From NCBI RefSeq assembly GCF_025698545.1, contig NC_068573.1:3043001-3107000 (forward strand): 64,000 nucleotides of DNA, read 5' to 3'. The DNA comes from Gossypium raimondii. Taxonomy: Eukaryota > Streptophyta > Magnoliopsida > Malvales > Malvaceae. The notes under the pieces were generated by a model that saw only the letters and a program-made list of their open reading frames with translations, searched no databases and was not told where the DNA came from. This document shows, piece after piece, positions 37,001-48,989 of the stretch. Both the position numbers and the translations under genes were made by a program. Every line of letters begins with the position of its first letter. The first letter of the stretch is position 1.

Positions 37001-38558
37001 ACCTGCGGCCATTCCCCGGAAATCTTCAAGCCTGATTGGTCGGTTCAGTCAATTCCTATCCTTTGATATTGAGGAGCCGACATTGTATCCAACCGAGGAA
37101 GAGCTCGCTGCTCAACGGCGCCTTCGTGAGATAGTGCAGGAATGCCACGTCGATAATATATTCATGGAGAGCAAGTTTCTCCAAGCAGAGTCTTTATTGC
37201 AGCTTGTCGAGGCCATTATCTTGGCTGCAAGTCGTTTCAGCAAGGGAACTGGGGTCATGGAAGATGAAGACACTGCTGTGTTCTGCCTGGAGTTGCTGAT
37301 AGTTATCACACTAAATAACCGGGATAGAATTTTGATAATCTGGCAAAAGGTATACAAGCACATATCAGATATTGTCCAGCAGAAGGCGGTACCATGTGCG
37401 CTAGTTGAAAAAGCTGTATTTGGGCTCCTTAAGATATGCCAGCGCTTGCTTCCTTACAAGGAAAATATAACCGACGAACTTCTAAAGTCCATGCAACTAA
37501 TATTGAAACTTGATGCTCGGGTTGCTGATGCGTATTGTGAACCTATCACACAAGAAGTCATGCATCTCGTGAAAGCAAATGCCACTCACATCAGATCCCA
37601 TTTGGGTTGGCGCACAATCATTTCCTTGCTATATATCACCGCTCGACATCCAGAAGCATCTGAGTTCGGATTTGAAGCACTAGCATTCATCATGTCTGAG
37701 GGGGCACACCTTTTGCCATCTAATTATGTTCTTTGTGTGGATGCAGCGAGGGAGTTTGCCGAGTCTCGGGTTGCAGAGGTTGATAGGTCGATTTCTGCCC
37801 TAGACATGATGGCGGGTTCAGTTGTTTGTCTTGTAAGATGGTCTTATGAAACCAAGAATGCTGTGGAGGAGGAGGCTGCTATGAAAGTGAGTCGGGATAT
37901 CGGAGAGATGTGGCTGAGGTTGGTGCAAGGACTAAGGGCAGTCTGTTTGGACCAGAGGGAAGAGGTGCGGAACCATGCCATTTTAATGTTGCAGAGTTCT
38001 TTAGGAGGGGTAGATGGAATTCAGATTCCAAATGCTATGTGGTTCCAGTGTTTTGATCATGTGATTTTTACGTTAATGGATGATTTGCTAGAAATTGCAG
38101 AGGAGAGCTCCCCAAAAGAATACCGGAAAATAGAGGGTACCCTTGTCTTAGCGACAAAATTACTGTCAAAAGCTTTCTTACAGTCACTGCAGGATCTATC
38201 ACAGCAACCATCCTTCTGCAAACTATGGCTTGGGGTTCTTGATCGTATGGAGAGATACGTGAAAGTCAAGTTCCGAGGAAAACGTAGTGAAAAAATTCAT
38301 GAATTAGTCCCTGAGCTTCTCAAGAACACACTGCTGGTGATGAAAACAACGGGTATTCTTGTGCCGAGTGATGATCTGGGTGGAGAGAGTTTTTGGCAAC
38401 TGACATGGCTGCATGTGAAGAACATTGTCCCATCTTTGCAATCCGAAGTGTTCTCGGAACAAGAACTGGAGCAGGTACAAGGAAAACACCAAAAGAAAAC
38501 CGGAATTCCTTCGACTGATGGGGCAGTGCTGGTTCCATCAAATGAAACCGCAGCTTGA
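34092..38558 (+). CDS. GNL1: ARF guanine-nucleotide exchange factor, GNOM-LIKE 1 type
   Basis: Large ARF-GEF of the GBF class that loads GTP on ARF1 and supports COPI traffic at the Golgi. Two coding exons: 34092-34814 (241 codons, phase 0) and 34905 (or 34902)-38558. This gives 1,458 or 1,459 residues, against about 1,443-1,451 for Arabidopsis GNL1 and GNOM. Domain order is as in the family: DCB (about 30-220), HUS with NYDCD near residue 465, Sec7 at about 555-745, then HDS repeats. The glutamate finger is in LPGESQKI (codon 36150-36152, residue about 657). The opening block INSEIGAVLAVMRRNVRWGVRY and PYKENITDELLKS favour GNL1 over GNOM. Within LILLNTDQHN the residue matching GNOM Met696 is Leu (36264-36266). 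The frame is intact throughout; the ATG at 34092 starts MGDLITQ. Confidence 0.95.
34815..34904 (+). other. Intron with tandem NAGNAG acceptor
   Basis: Donor GGAGTG|GTAATT; acceptor TTTTTATTCAGCAG with AGs ending at 34901 and 34904. Exon 1 ends in phase 0, so either acceptor keeps the frame; the upstream one adds a single Gln. The intron is 87 or 90 bp. Confidence 0.85.
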
Positions 38559-40740
38559 AGGAGAATCCCAGAACATAAATCTGTTATAAGATTATGTAAA
38601 ATTGCAAAACCTCGGGAAAGTCAGAGAATTTTTTTTATCTTTTTTTGTTCATCAGAGAGTCGAGAATTGAAGGCATGAAAAAGGAAAGTTTGATAGATTG
38701 GTTATGGCAGCTTCATAATTTTCGTTGTAGTTGAACTTGGAATCGGAGGTTTTTTATTCCTTAATTCAAAGTGTTTGCAGGTAGGCAATCAGACTTTACC
38801 ACAAACCATTTCCTTTGTATACTATACTTATACCATCATGATAATAAATTTTATATTAATTACATTTCATTACATTACATAATTTAATTATATGGATGTT
38901 TATCACATGATCATAAATATATTACATTTTTGTTGTTATACTACAACTTTTTAAGATGTTTCTTTTAGTTATACAATATTTCTTCCATAACATGATTTTT
39001 ATAACGATTTAATTCACTACTTTTTACTATCACTATAATATCTTTTTGAGGGAGCTCAACTATAAATAGAGTTATTTTCTCTCATCTAACCACTCAGTTG
39101 TAAACCTTTAAAGTAATAAAATGTTTTTGAGAGCATTTACTCAAACACTTGTTGTGTGTTCCTTCGTAGTTTTTTTGTCTTTCGAGTTTGCTTCCACTTT
39201 GCTTCGGTGTCTTAGAAAATTTTTGCAAAAATTCTTATTTTTTAAGAGTAGATTAATTTAAGTAGGATTTAAACCCAATAAATCACCTACTATTTAAAAG
39301 GTTTGATTTGCCAGTAATATTAGTAGTTAGATAGTCAAATCAAACCTTTTAAATAGAAGAGTGATAGTATTTTTAATTTACCTTTTCGTTATGGATTTTA
39401 TATTACTATTTTGTTTTTTATAAGTAAATAATTACATTACAATGCGGAAGAGGATTACAAACGCATGGCTCAAGCCGTGTATCTCATTGGCGAATTCTAA
39501 GACCAAGTTTTTTGGGGCTTTATAAAATTTTCAAAAGTTTTAGGAGTTTAATGAGAATTTAAAAAAAGAATTGGCGTTTAATTAATGAGAATTTTTTAAA
39601 ATTTTTAATGGAAAAATCAAAATTGCTCAAAATTTTGGGAGGGTGCACGGCCCCTTAGGCCACTATAGTAGTTTGCCTCTTATAGACTTTACACCAATCA
39701 ACTTGAAATCCACACAAATTGACCATTGGACCAGTAAATTCATTATTACGATTCATTATTATTTTGCAATTATTAATCTTTATTTTATATAATTACTTTT
39801 AATTCAATTTTATATTTTCCATAGCTGTTACTATGTTCATTTCATCCATGTATAAGACAAATTCAAAAGCGTGTAGGCATGAAAACAAAATACTAACAAA
39901 TAATTATAAAGTAGGGTTAGAGATGTTTATTGGTTTATTACCAAAAAAAAAACACAATAGAGAGATGTTTAGTGGCAAAAAGATTAGTTATTATTATTGA
40001 CGGTGTATATTTCGATTTCATCAAAAGATAAATATTTATTGATTGGATTAGATCATTAAAATAAAATACGCTTTTATTTGTTCAAGTTGATTTAAATCTA
40101 GCTTGAACATTCCCAAAATAAAATTTATTTATTAAGTTTAATAAAATTATTGACTAAGAATAAATGTAATTATTGACAGTATGAAATTAAACTAAAAATA
40201 ATTATATATACACTAAGAATAAATAATAATTTTTTGAGTTTTACCCATTTGAATTTTTATATATTTTCAAAGTTTTTCTAATTTTACACTCAACCACAAT
40301 GAATCTGGTTTGTCCAGATTTGTTCTATACGTATATTTTAATTAATTTGGAAAAATGTTTCATTTAAAAATATATAATTTTTATTTTTTGTTGATGTGGT
40401 ATGTCACGTTAGTTTACTGGCATATGGTAGCTTCTGGTAACTTTCGTCAACCACATCAAAATAATTAACGATCAAACAAGTCAACTGATGATTTTTGTTA
40501 ACGGAAGGGGCTAATTAGTTTTTTTTATCACTCAAAGTTCAATTGAGTACATTTTTTCGTAAGGGCTCAATTGATTTATTTTTTACCCAGGGTTTTTTTT
40601 TTTTTACCTTTTAGCCATAAAAATAAGAACTAATCTTAATTGAAGTTTTAAAAATAATTTTTATAAGTAAAGTTGAAATAAAAATAATTGTAAAATCTAA
40701 GGGTTAATGTTAGTTGGACCATAAATTTCTCACATTAACC
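38559..40740. other. 3' flank of GNL1 and intergenic DNA
   Basis: AATAAATTTT near 38842 may serve GNL1 polyadenylation. At 39053-39145 lies a retroelement promoter remnant like that at 9176-9290, followed by a hairpin (TAAAAGGTTTGATTTG and its complement, about 39293-39352). The remainder to 40740 is AT-rich without genes. Confidence 0.55.
39293..39352. repeat. Short perfect hairpin
   Basis: ATTTAAAAGGTTTGATTTG ... CAAATCAAACCTTTTAAAT: about 18-bp arms around a roughly 24-nt loop. Possibly the core of a MITE. Confidence 0.75.
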
Positions 40741-40869
40741 CCATTAACCTTTTTATGCTATCAATTGTCACATTGCGAGAGCAGGAGAATTATGAGAGTC
40801 ATGCCGAGAAGGATGAACCGAAACAAGTGGATTGTCGGCATCATTATTGCTAAATAATCACTCATTTAT

Positions 40870-41090
40870 GTCTGCTTTTCTGGGTTTTTTAGCGAGAAAA
40901 CTCAAAACCCAAGCAAATTGCCTTTGCCATTGGCAAAAAAACTCCATGCCTTGAATCCTTTCCACAACTGAAAACCTCTTCCTCCTTAAAGCTCACCAGT
41001 TTTGTGGCGATATGTCCTCTGCCTATAATCTGTTCGATGAAATTCCTCAAGATACTATAAACTGGACTGACTTTTGTCATCCCGGCAAAT
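40870..41090 (+). pseudogene. Fragment of a pentatricopeptide-repeat (PPR) protein gene
   Basis: Reads, with frameshifts, as the N-terminal part of a PLS-class PPR protein: SAFLGFLARKLKTQANCLC, then a shift, then HQFCGDMSSAYNLFDEIPQD followed by TINWTD. The last part is the canonical A-Y-N-L-F-D-E-I-P motif of plant organelle RNA-editing PPR proteins. Stops and shifts interrupt it and nothing follows before the tRNA array, so it is a short relic. Family call by motif. Confidence 0.5.
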
Positions 41091-41172
41091 ACACTATTTT
41101 TATTTGCTCAAATGCTCTCTTGAATTTGACAATATGGAGATATTTTTATTCTTGTAACAATATGCCCGAATG

Positions 41173-41245
41173 GGGGATGTAGCTCAAATGGTAGAGCGCT
41201 CGCTTTGCATGCGAGAGGCACGGGGTTCGATCCCCCGCATCTCCA
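41173..41245 (+). tRNA. tRNA-Ala (UGC), copy 1
   Basis: 73 nt forming a complete cloverleaf. The acceptor stem is GGGGATG/CATCTCC with the G3:U70 wobble pair, the main identity element for alanyl-tRNA synthetase. The anticodon stem is CTCGC/GCGAG with loop TTTGCAT and anticodon TGC at 41206-41208; the T arm is CGGGG-TTCGATC-CCCCG. Box A TAGCTCAAATGG and box B GGTTCGATCC are intact. No encoded CCA, as expected. A T-run about 35 nt downstream can end pol III transcription. Confidence 0.97.
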
Positions 41246-41319
41246 TTTCCAGACTTTTTTGCCAACACTTTTTTTTTTCTAATAAGAAATCTTTTCTTTC
41301 AATGATACTAACACACAAT

Positions 41320-41392
41320 GGGGATGTAGCTCAAATGGTAGAGCGCTCGCTTTGCATGCGAGAGGCACGGGGTTCGATCCCCCGCATCTCCA
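41320..41392 (+). tRNA. tRNA-Ala (UGC), copy 2
   Basis: Identical to copy 1 and exactly 147 bp downstream. The spacer is duplicated with it (CAGACTTTTTTGCCAACAC, then a T-run and TTCTAATAAG), so the array grew by tandem duplication of tRNA plus spacer. Confidence 0.97.
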
Positions 41393-41466
41393 TTTTCAGA
41401 CTTTTTTGCCAACACTTTTTTTTTTCTAATAAGAAATTTTTTCTTTCAATGATTCTAACACACAAT

Positions 41467-41539
41467 GGGGATGTAGCTCAAATGGTAGAGCGCTCGCTTT
41501 GCATGCGAGAGGCACGGGGTTCGATCCCCCGCATCTCCA
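41467..41539 (+). tRNA. tRNA-Ala (UGC), copy 3
   Basis: Identical in tRNA sequence to copies 1 and 2, again at a 147-bp step. Spacers differ by only a few bases. Confidence 0.97.
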
Positions 41540-41613
41540 TTTTCAGACTTTTTTGCCAACACTTTTTTTTTTCTAATAAGAAATGTTTTCTTTCAGTGAT
41601 TCTAACACACAAT

Positions 41614-41686
41614 GGGGATGTAGATCAAATGGTAGAGCGCTTGCTTTGCATGCGAGAGGCACGGGGTTCGATCCCCCGCATCTCCA
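41614..41686 (+). tRNA. tRNA-Ala (UGC), copy 4, degenerate
   Basis: Same 147-bp step, but with two substitutions. C11 is A at 41624, breaking the D-stem pair 11:24 and the pyrimidine required in box A. C29 is T at 41642, turning an anticodon-stem C:G into U:G. The acceptor stem, anticodon and T arm are intact. The duplicated spacer is missing after it, marking the array end. Likely poorly transcribed or a pseudogene. Confidence 0.85.
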
Positions 41687-41689
41687 ATT

Positions 41690-42930
41690 TTGGATTTGTT
41701 TTTTGCCTAATAGCAAATTTAATTTGATCCTAAATCTAAAGAAATCAACAAATTTAGCCCTTAATGTTTTTTTAATTCTAATTCTAAAATCTCAACAAAC
41801 TTACCCCTCAACATTCAACAAATACTCATCCGATCAGTTTGATTCTTAATATTTTAGAGGAATTTAATTAAATAATATGATATTAATAAGTAAGTACTCT
41901 TCTTGTTTAGTAGGTTTTGGAAGTACATTAAAGAATATTTTTTAAATATATTTTTTAAATATTTGTTTTAGAATTAAAACTAAATTGACAAATTTTGTAA
42001 TTGTTGAGTGATAAATTTATTGAGTTTTTAACATTTAAACTACAATGAAAAATTTTGTAAATATTAAAAGTTAAATTTGTTAAACTGTTTTACATTTAAG
42101 ATTAAATTGTGTAAATATTGAAAAGTTAAATTTATTATTAGATCAATAAAAACTACACGTCAATTTTTCATTACTCATCTAACGTCAAATAACAAGAGAT
42201 TGATTAAAATATCTAATTTCAAAAATATTGTAACCAAATAAAAAAATTAATAGTTGAATAACCAAAAACAAAGCAAAAGGCATAATTAATTTAACCTTAA
42301 CCAGAAAATTTCAAAAGCTAACCCAACTCAAAATTATATTATTATCTAAAAATTAATTAATTTCATCATCTAATATAAATTTAGTCATAAAACGTTTAAT
42401 ATCATTAAATTATTAATATGAAAAGAAATCAATTTTAAAATTTTTAACATTATTTTAAAAAGTCTAGACATGAAAGAGAGCTATGCACCGAATCAAATTG
42501 TATGATCACATTCATGAGTCGCAACGAAAATGTGATTAAAAAAGACCATAATAATTAACAAGGGTTAAATGAAATAGTAAAGCACATTGCATTTCCAAAG
42601 AGAGATGCATGTTCGTACCTTTGAAACGACATTGTTTGAAGAAGAGCCACAAACCTCAAACATAAACCGTAAAATGGATATGAAAAATACCAAAAAAAAA
42701 TCATAGTAAATATTAATTATCTTAAAACACTCCAACTATTATAGTTAATTTGATTAATAAAGCAATTATGAGGATTCAAATACTTCAACACTATTATATT
42801 CAAGTTTCAACTGCCCAAACCATATGAGCTTACCATTTTTCTTAGCCATCTTCCTTATTCTATGCTTCAAATACTTCCAACACACACCATTATATTCCTC
42901 ATTATTAACTCATACCACCACTATCTGTTT
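41690..42930. other. Intergenic, AT-rich, no gene seen
   Basis: Frequent stops in all frames, with several short repeated phrases (AAATTTGTTAAA-like). No feature recognised. Confidence 0.6.
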
Positions 42931-42937
42931 CTCTTTT

Positions 42938-45482
42938 CTATGCAGAATATGGTATTTTCAGTGCCATTCTTTGAGCAAGCCATGGTCGGTTCGGATCAGG
43001 GTCGATGAATCCGTGCATAAGGAACTCTTCTGCTTCTTCCTCCAGCAGTTCCCGACACCAAGTAACCCGTTTTGATTGACAGCACCCAGGGCCGAAACAT
43101 CTGCAGCAGTTTCATTTAAATCTATTTGTTCCGAAGAAAATGACGTCTCTCGTAAAAGCAACATGAGAATAAGGAAGAGAGAACATGAGATACCTGTATT
43201 CGTAAAAGCAAGCACTTCTCTCGTTTTCGGCTTTTCCCCAGTTATGCCAACCTACATGTTTGATACATTGGTCCATGTATGTGTAGGCAAAGACCACCCT
43301 TCCAAAGGGTCCCCATGGTCGCCCGAGATATGAATAAGAAGACCCTCCATTGCCAGTAATGACGCACCTGAATCAATGCCACAAATTGTAATTCACAGCT
43401 GATTACGTGTGATAATGGAAGTAACTGTTTGTAAGAGGAAGGAAATCAAAAGAACGGGAAAAATAACCCGAGAAGATGCACCATAACTTTTTCCTTGCGA
43501 ACTTGAACGGATTGCAGTTCACTCTCCTAAAAACAGAACTATGTATGGTACTTGTAGCTATATTGCAAGTATATAGTTTTCTACGAAGTATAGCTTAATG
43601 GTTAAAAGAATTGATGGCAAAATCAAAATCCCGGGTTCGGGTGAGAAACTTTTAACTTAAACAACTATAAAAAGCACAAATACAATATTAAGGAAAATTG
43701 CGAGTGCCACATTTTCCTACCAACAAAATACCAGATAGACCATACATACAAAAGAGCTGTATTTTGAAGTATTTTCTTTCGAATTTAAACATAAGAACTA
43801 TGTTTGAAACCATCCACTTCGAAGTCCTCAAACAACTTAACAACTTGAAAATTAAGAAATTTATGCAAGATGATAATGGGATGTTAACGAAAAACGAATA
43901 GTAGAAAAGAAAAGGGCACAATTAGTCAACCACAGACCTTAAAAACACGTAACCAGTCGATTCCTGAGAAGTTTTCCGGCTCTGTGCAGTTATAAATCCA
44001 GCTGACTTGCAGTGTATATGACAATGCTCTAAAAGAGCCGTGCTATTTCCAAAAATGAAGTCTACACTTCCTTCAATGTAGCAGTCTTTCAAGTACTGTC
44101 TTCCATGATGCAAGTATAGAGTATCCTGCAAATGGTTATACAAGCAGTAAGATTCTAGGAGGTCAATGTCCGAACCTCTAGACTTGTTGAAATATCACCT
44201 CTTAAAGAAGGTTCCATAAATCATCCGTACAACTTTACAAACACAATTAAACCACTAAATTGGTCATGAAATAGGCGAAGGAGTAAAGACCTTAACATGT
44301 AGCCAACATTGTTTACGCAGAAAGATATAATTTTGCCAAGATTTCAATGTATTTAGAAGGACTTCAGAGGATTATATCTTTATACACATGCTGGAATATG
44401 CATCGGAAAACAAAGTCAGGATAACATAAGAGGGCATAATGATATAGTTTACATAAGGCCAACTAAAATGAGATGAGCTAAGCACCTGCCAGCCCAGGAA
44501 TTTGCAATTATAGAATGCACATCGATCCGCTGTTACTCTGATTGCAACAGCTTGTCCTGAACCCTGTAAGGAAGTGAAAGATTAATGGCATAGGAATAGT
44601 TTGAAATTTCTGCAGCATTTTCAAAGCAACTCGCAATTTTTGACAATAGAAAGAAAAAACACCCAAATGCTAAAAATCATATCATTCCAATCCACATAGC
44701 TGAAAGGAAAATATATTGAGAAACAAATCAAAATTTTAAAGAAAGTGATGATGATGATGATCAGTCAAAAACCAAAGAACCAAACTTGAATCACAAATTG
44801 AAGCCCAGGAAAATGTCTAATAAAGGTGAAATTCCAATCATAAATTGTCTGCTTTAGTGATTAATTCAATAACAATATAGTAGAAAGGGAAATATATTGA
44901 GAGAAAAAAGAAAAGTTCAGAGTTGAAATTCTTGATAATGATGATATGATAATTAGCCAAAAAAAAAAAACTCTAAGAACAAAAACCGAAATCCAGAAAA
45001 AATTACAAAAAAAAAAAGGGTTAAAATTAGAGGAAAAATTGAAAATTCACCTCTGGGGAAGAGTTTTCAAAGGTGACATTTTCAGCAATGAAATCTTCTC
45101 CTTCAACAATCACAGTGCCACAACCGAACGTTCCAGTCCCAATTAACCTCGAACCCTTTTCAAAAAAAAAAAAAACACTATGATTACACGTGGCGAAAAC
45201 CCAGATAAGGTAGCACGAAAAAAGGACATCTTTTTTTACCTGGTGATGTTGAATTTTAGTAGCGGTATTGTTCCATGTAAGAACAGTGAGTTCAGGGCGG
45301 AGACCAGCCAAGGTGATGAGGTTCTTGGTCTTGGGAACGTAAACAGGTTGCTTGTAAACGCCGGGTGACAGTCGAATGATGGTGCGGCAGGTGTTGCAGA
45401 GTGGAACAGTGTCAATGGCTTCCTGCACTGTTCGGTAGTCGCCATTGCCGTCTTGGGACACCGTTATTACCCTCGCCGACAT
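42938..45482 (-). CDS. PME31: Pectinesterase, PME31-like (six exons)
   Basis: Hydrolyses methyl esters of homogalacturonan. Exons on the minus strand: 45482-45240, 45155-45051, 44563-44486, 44125-43938, 43367-43194 and 43100-42938 (stop TAG), all with GT-AG borders, total 951 nt or 316 residues. Catalytic and substrate residues of the family are all present: Gln120 in GSGQAVA, Gln142 and Asp143 in GWQ|DTLY, Asp164 in SVDFIFGN, Arg221 in YLGRPWG. The ATG at 45482-45480 gives MSARVITVSQDG. There is no N-terminal inhibitor (PRO) domain and no evident signal peptide, as in Arabidopsis PME31, so secretion is uncertain. The upstream in-frame leader contains a GTT repeat and is probably UTR. Intron 4 carries a SINE-like segment. 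Confidence 0.93.
43585..43680 (+). mobile_element. tRNA-like SINE remnant in intron 4 of the pectinesterase gene
   Basis: TAGCTTAATGG (43591-43601) fits pol III box A and GGGTTCGGG (43633-43641) resembles box B, about 40 bp apart, in antisense to the host gene. The rest does not fold as a standard tRNA. Target duplications were not found. Confidence 0.45.
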
Positions 45483-47759
45483 CGATCGAAGTCGAAGAGA
45501 AACAACAACAACAACAACACGCCCCCTTTTCTGTCTTGAATGTTTTGTGGGGGATTTAGTGAGATTTGAGTTTTTCTTAAAGAAAGGGGATGATGAGATC
45601 GAGCGAAGAGGCAATAAATAGAAAAACAATTTACAGGTTTTTCAGAAGATATGATTCATTGCTGTTTTACTGCTAATTACTATGTTTTTGTCTTTTATCA
45701 TACTATTTTGTAAGGGTAAACTACATTGATTGTCCTTCAACTTTGTTTAAATTTATATTTCGGTTACCCATGTTACATAATAATCCTTAATTTATCCATT
45801 GTTACAATTCTGTTACTCAATGTTGCGGCTTAATTCAAAGGGTTAATAGATATTTTAAAATTCTTTAAAATAAATAAATAATTTATAGAACAAATAATTG
45901 CAGCAAAGAAAAACCAAGAATTTTGTAACTAATTTTTCCACATCCAATCTCATAAAAAATCATAGTCTTTGAACTTTCACAAACAAAAAATTAGATACCC
46001 GTTCACTACTTGAAATTTAAAAGAAAAATGGTGAGTTTCGAGGAAGAGGAGAAGAAAAATAGTATTTTTTTATTATAAATTTAAAAATCCAAAATTCTAA
46101 TACGGAAAGTTATTCTAAAACCCAATCAATCTAGTAATTGGAGTTATAGATAAGAAATGATAGGTTTAGACAATAAATAGGTTACTTTCAATTTCAAAAA
46201 ATTGAAACTTACCAAAGTCTTCTCTCTTGAGTCTTGCCCCCTTGTTTCTTAATTTTCTCTCTCTCTCTCTCTTTTTCTTTCAAATTATCAAGAAAATCCA
46301 GCAAATAGGTCGTTGCTATAAAGAGTTTTGCTTATACATTTTGTTTTTCATGCAAAACTTATTGAGAACAAGTATATGAAAGGTAATAATTTAAACAACG
46401 ACGATAATGATTGAACTAATATTTTTAAATTTAAAAAAGTAGAAGGATGAAATTTAACTTTTAAAGTTATAAACTAAATTTCAAATTTCGTCAAAGCATA
46501 GGGACTAGCAATATATTTTAACCTAATGAATTTATAATACATGAAAATAATTTCCTCATTTCTTTTTTATTTTAAACTCTCTTCCCACTTTCTTTCTTTT
46601 ATCTCCTTTCGCTACCTGGGCAATTTTGCACTAATTTCTAATGTATCTTACTTTTATATCTAACTAGTTTGTTTGTATATATTAACTTTTAATATTTTTA
46701 TAACATTAATTTTGTTTAAAATCATTAATAAATTTTAAAACATAATGTAATTATAAATTATTTTTAAAATATTTAAATAATTTAAAATTAGTTAAATTAT
46801 TTATAGGTTATTTATTTTTATATAGTTAAATTAATCTGTAATTATATTAAAATTGTTTTAATACTCGATTTTTATAAATTTATATTTATCTTTGATCTGA
46901 AAAATATAAATTTAGTTTGATAATATTTATTAATATGTATCTTTTCTAAAACTATAATAATTTTAATATTATAACATTAAAATTTAATTCAATTATTAAA
47001 ATCTTAAAATAAAACTAAAAAATAATTCTAAACAAAAAACATAGAATAATTTTTAAAAAATTAAATCCAAATTGGAAGTAAGGTGCTTCAAATGGAGTAA
47101 AAATTAGAAGGAATATAAAAGAGAATAATGTCTTTTATTCTTGACCATTTATAAGGAATATAAAAGGGCTCCACTGATTAAAACAAAAGTAGGAGGGATG
47201 CAATTGAAACGCAACTTCCTTTATTTCATGAATGGCCCCTTTGGTATTGTCTAATTTTGAAATTTTATACACTTAAACGTAATTTTTGTTTCAAGATGGG
47301 GATAAATAAAATAAACTTGGAGGTGGTATTTAAATATTACTTATATTTATACTTATTTATGCTATTTTTTCAATAATATCCTCATCTATAGACTTTTCGT
47401 ATTGCCATTGATGTCAAACAAAGGTAAAAAAAAAAATCAAATTTCATCATTTATGAGGTGATATCAGATAAACTTTATTGTTCATGACTTATTTTTATTA
47501 TTATTTTCAGATTTATTCTATAAACGAGGGTTAAGGTCTTTATTTCTCAATTATTAATATAATTCTATAACCCACTCTTGATTTAATTCAACACCTTGAC
47601 ATAATACTTCTCTTCATAATTTTTTGAATTTTTAAATTTTAAAAATTAATTAATTGTTGACGCCGCCACATCCACGTGATGCTACAATAATAAAGTTAAT
47701 AAACGTTAACTTTTCTACCTATTTTTTAAAAGTTTGAATTGAATCAACTTAAAATAATA

Positions 47760-48322
47760 GGTAAACTACACTAAGGTTACTAATCATTAGTAAGTTTACA
47801 TTTTGATCACTCAATTTCAAAAGATTGCAAAATAGTCGTTGCACACTTGCACTATTTGAAAGTTTTCTTTTTAAGTCATTGAACTCTTAAAATCACTATT
47901 GTATGGCATCTTCTATTTGCATTGCCTATACTAATTGAAAGCTCTTCTTCTCTTTCTCTCCTAAATTTAGTTTTTTTTTTCATGAAGCAACTATAAATGT
48001 CATGAATTTATAAACCAAAATTCAAATAGCTTTCTTCTTCAATCTTGACATTGATTGTCAAATAGACTTAGACCTAATGTATGTTCTTCTACTCGTCAAT
48101 AAGTACTAATTCATTGTACCAATTGTTGAATAGCTGCTTGGAGCTCTCTAGCTGGACTTTAAAAAAAAAAACTTAACAACCCAATGGCTTAAATAAAAAC
48201 CTTAGAATAGTTCAAACTTAAAATGAAAACTTTTGAATAATTTAATAACCATTTTGTAACATTTTGAAATTAAATAACCAAAACGTAAAGTTATTAATAA
48301 TTTACTGACCCAATGTTTATCC
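47760..48322. mobile_element. MITE with imperfect long inverted ends
   Basis: The left arm GGTAAACTACACTAAGG...TTTACATTTTGATCAC and the right arm read in complement (GGATAAACATTGGGTCAG...TTTACGTTTTGGTTAT) align over about 60 bp. Mutator-like layout; a target duplication is not clear. Confidence 0.45.
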
Positions 48323-48370
48323 AAAATTTTAAATATGAAAAAGTTCATGTATCACGATATTACACAAAAC

Positions 48371-48989
48371 TAGGGGTCGGGCCACCCACCTAAGCTCGCC
48401 TGAAAAGGGAGAGGGTTTGAGCAAAAATATAGGTCTAGAAAATGAGATTTGACAAAAAATAAGGCTCGTTTTCTAAATGGGCCAGGCCTTCAACAAGTTT
48501 TTTTGGCCCTAACCCGAATTTGACTAAATTTTTTTTCTTGTTGCTGTTTGCTTCGGTTATGTTACTGTTTTGTTGTTGTTATGTTGTTGTTTTGCTACAA
48601 TTTCTCTAATATATTGTTACTATTTTGTTATTATTGTTTGGATATTGTATAACTTTTGTTTTATTGTTAAGTTTGCTACAATTTTAGAAGCATTTGCTTG
48701 CTAAATTACTAGCTATGTTACTATTATTTAAGTATAAAGATTTTTTAATGTATTTTCAATTTGTTAGAAAAAATTTATTTTAATGTTTTTATTATATTTA
48801 ATGTATTATATTTTTTAAATATATTTTTATATAAAAATAATATAAAAAAATTAATATGGACCGACCAGGCTTGATTAAGCATTTTTTAGGCTAATTTTTT
48901 TTTTGGACGGATCGAGCCCGGCCTAGAAAATAGACCTAAAATTTTGCATCGACTCAACCTTGAAATCGACTCAAGCCTGGCCCGATCTA
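48371..48989. mobile_element. MITE with TAGGGGTCGGGCC / GGCCCGATCTA ends
   Basis: About 620 bp with GC-rich inverted ends around an AT-rich centre (GGTCGGGCC left, TGGCCCGA right, plus AGGCC and GGCCT repeats inside). hAT-like by the TAG start. The flanking 8-mers do not match, so it is old or my borders are slightly off. Confidence 0.4.

Noticed and set aside
34898-38541. Minus-strand open frames within GNL1
   Set aside because: Antisense shadows of a long conserved coding exon.
41170-41727. 185-codon open frame with four repeats of AQMVERSLCMREARG
   Set aside because: It is a translation artefact of the four tandem tRNA-Ala genes; the tRNA cloverleafs and pol III boxes explain every repeat.
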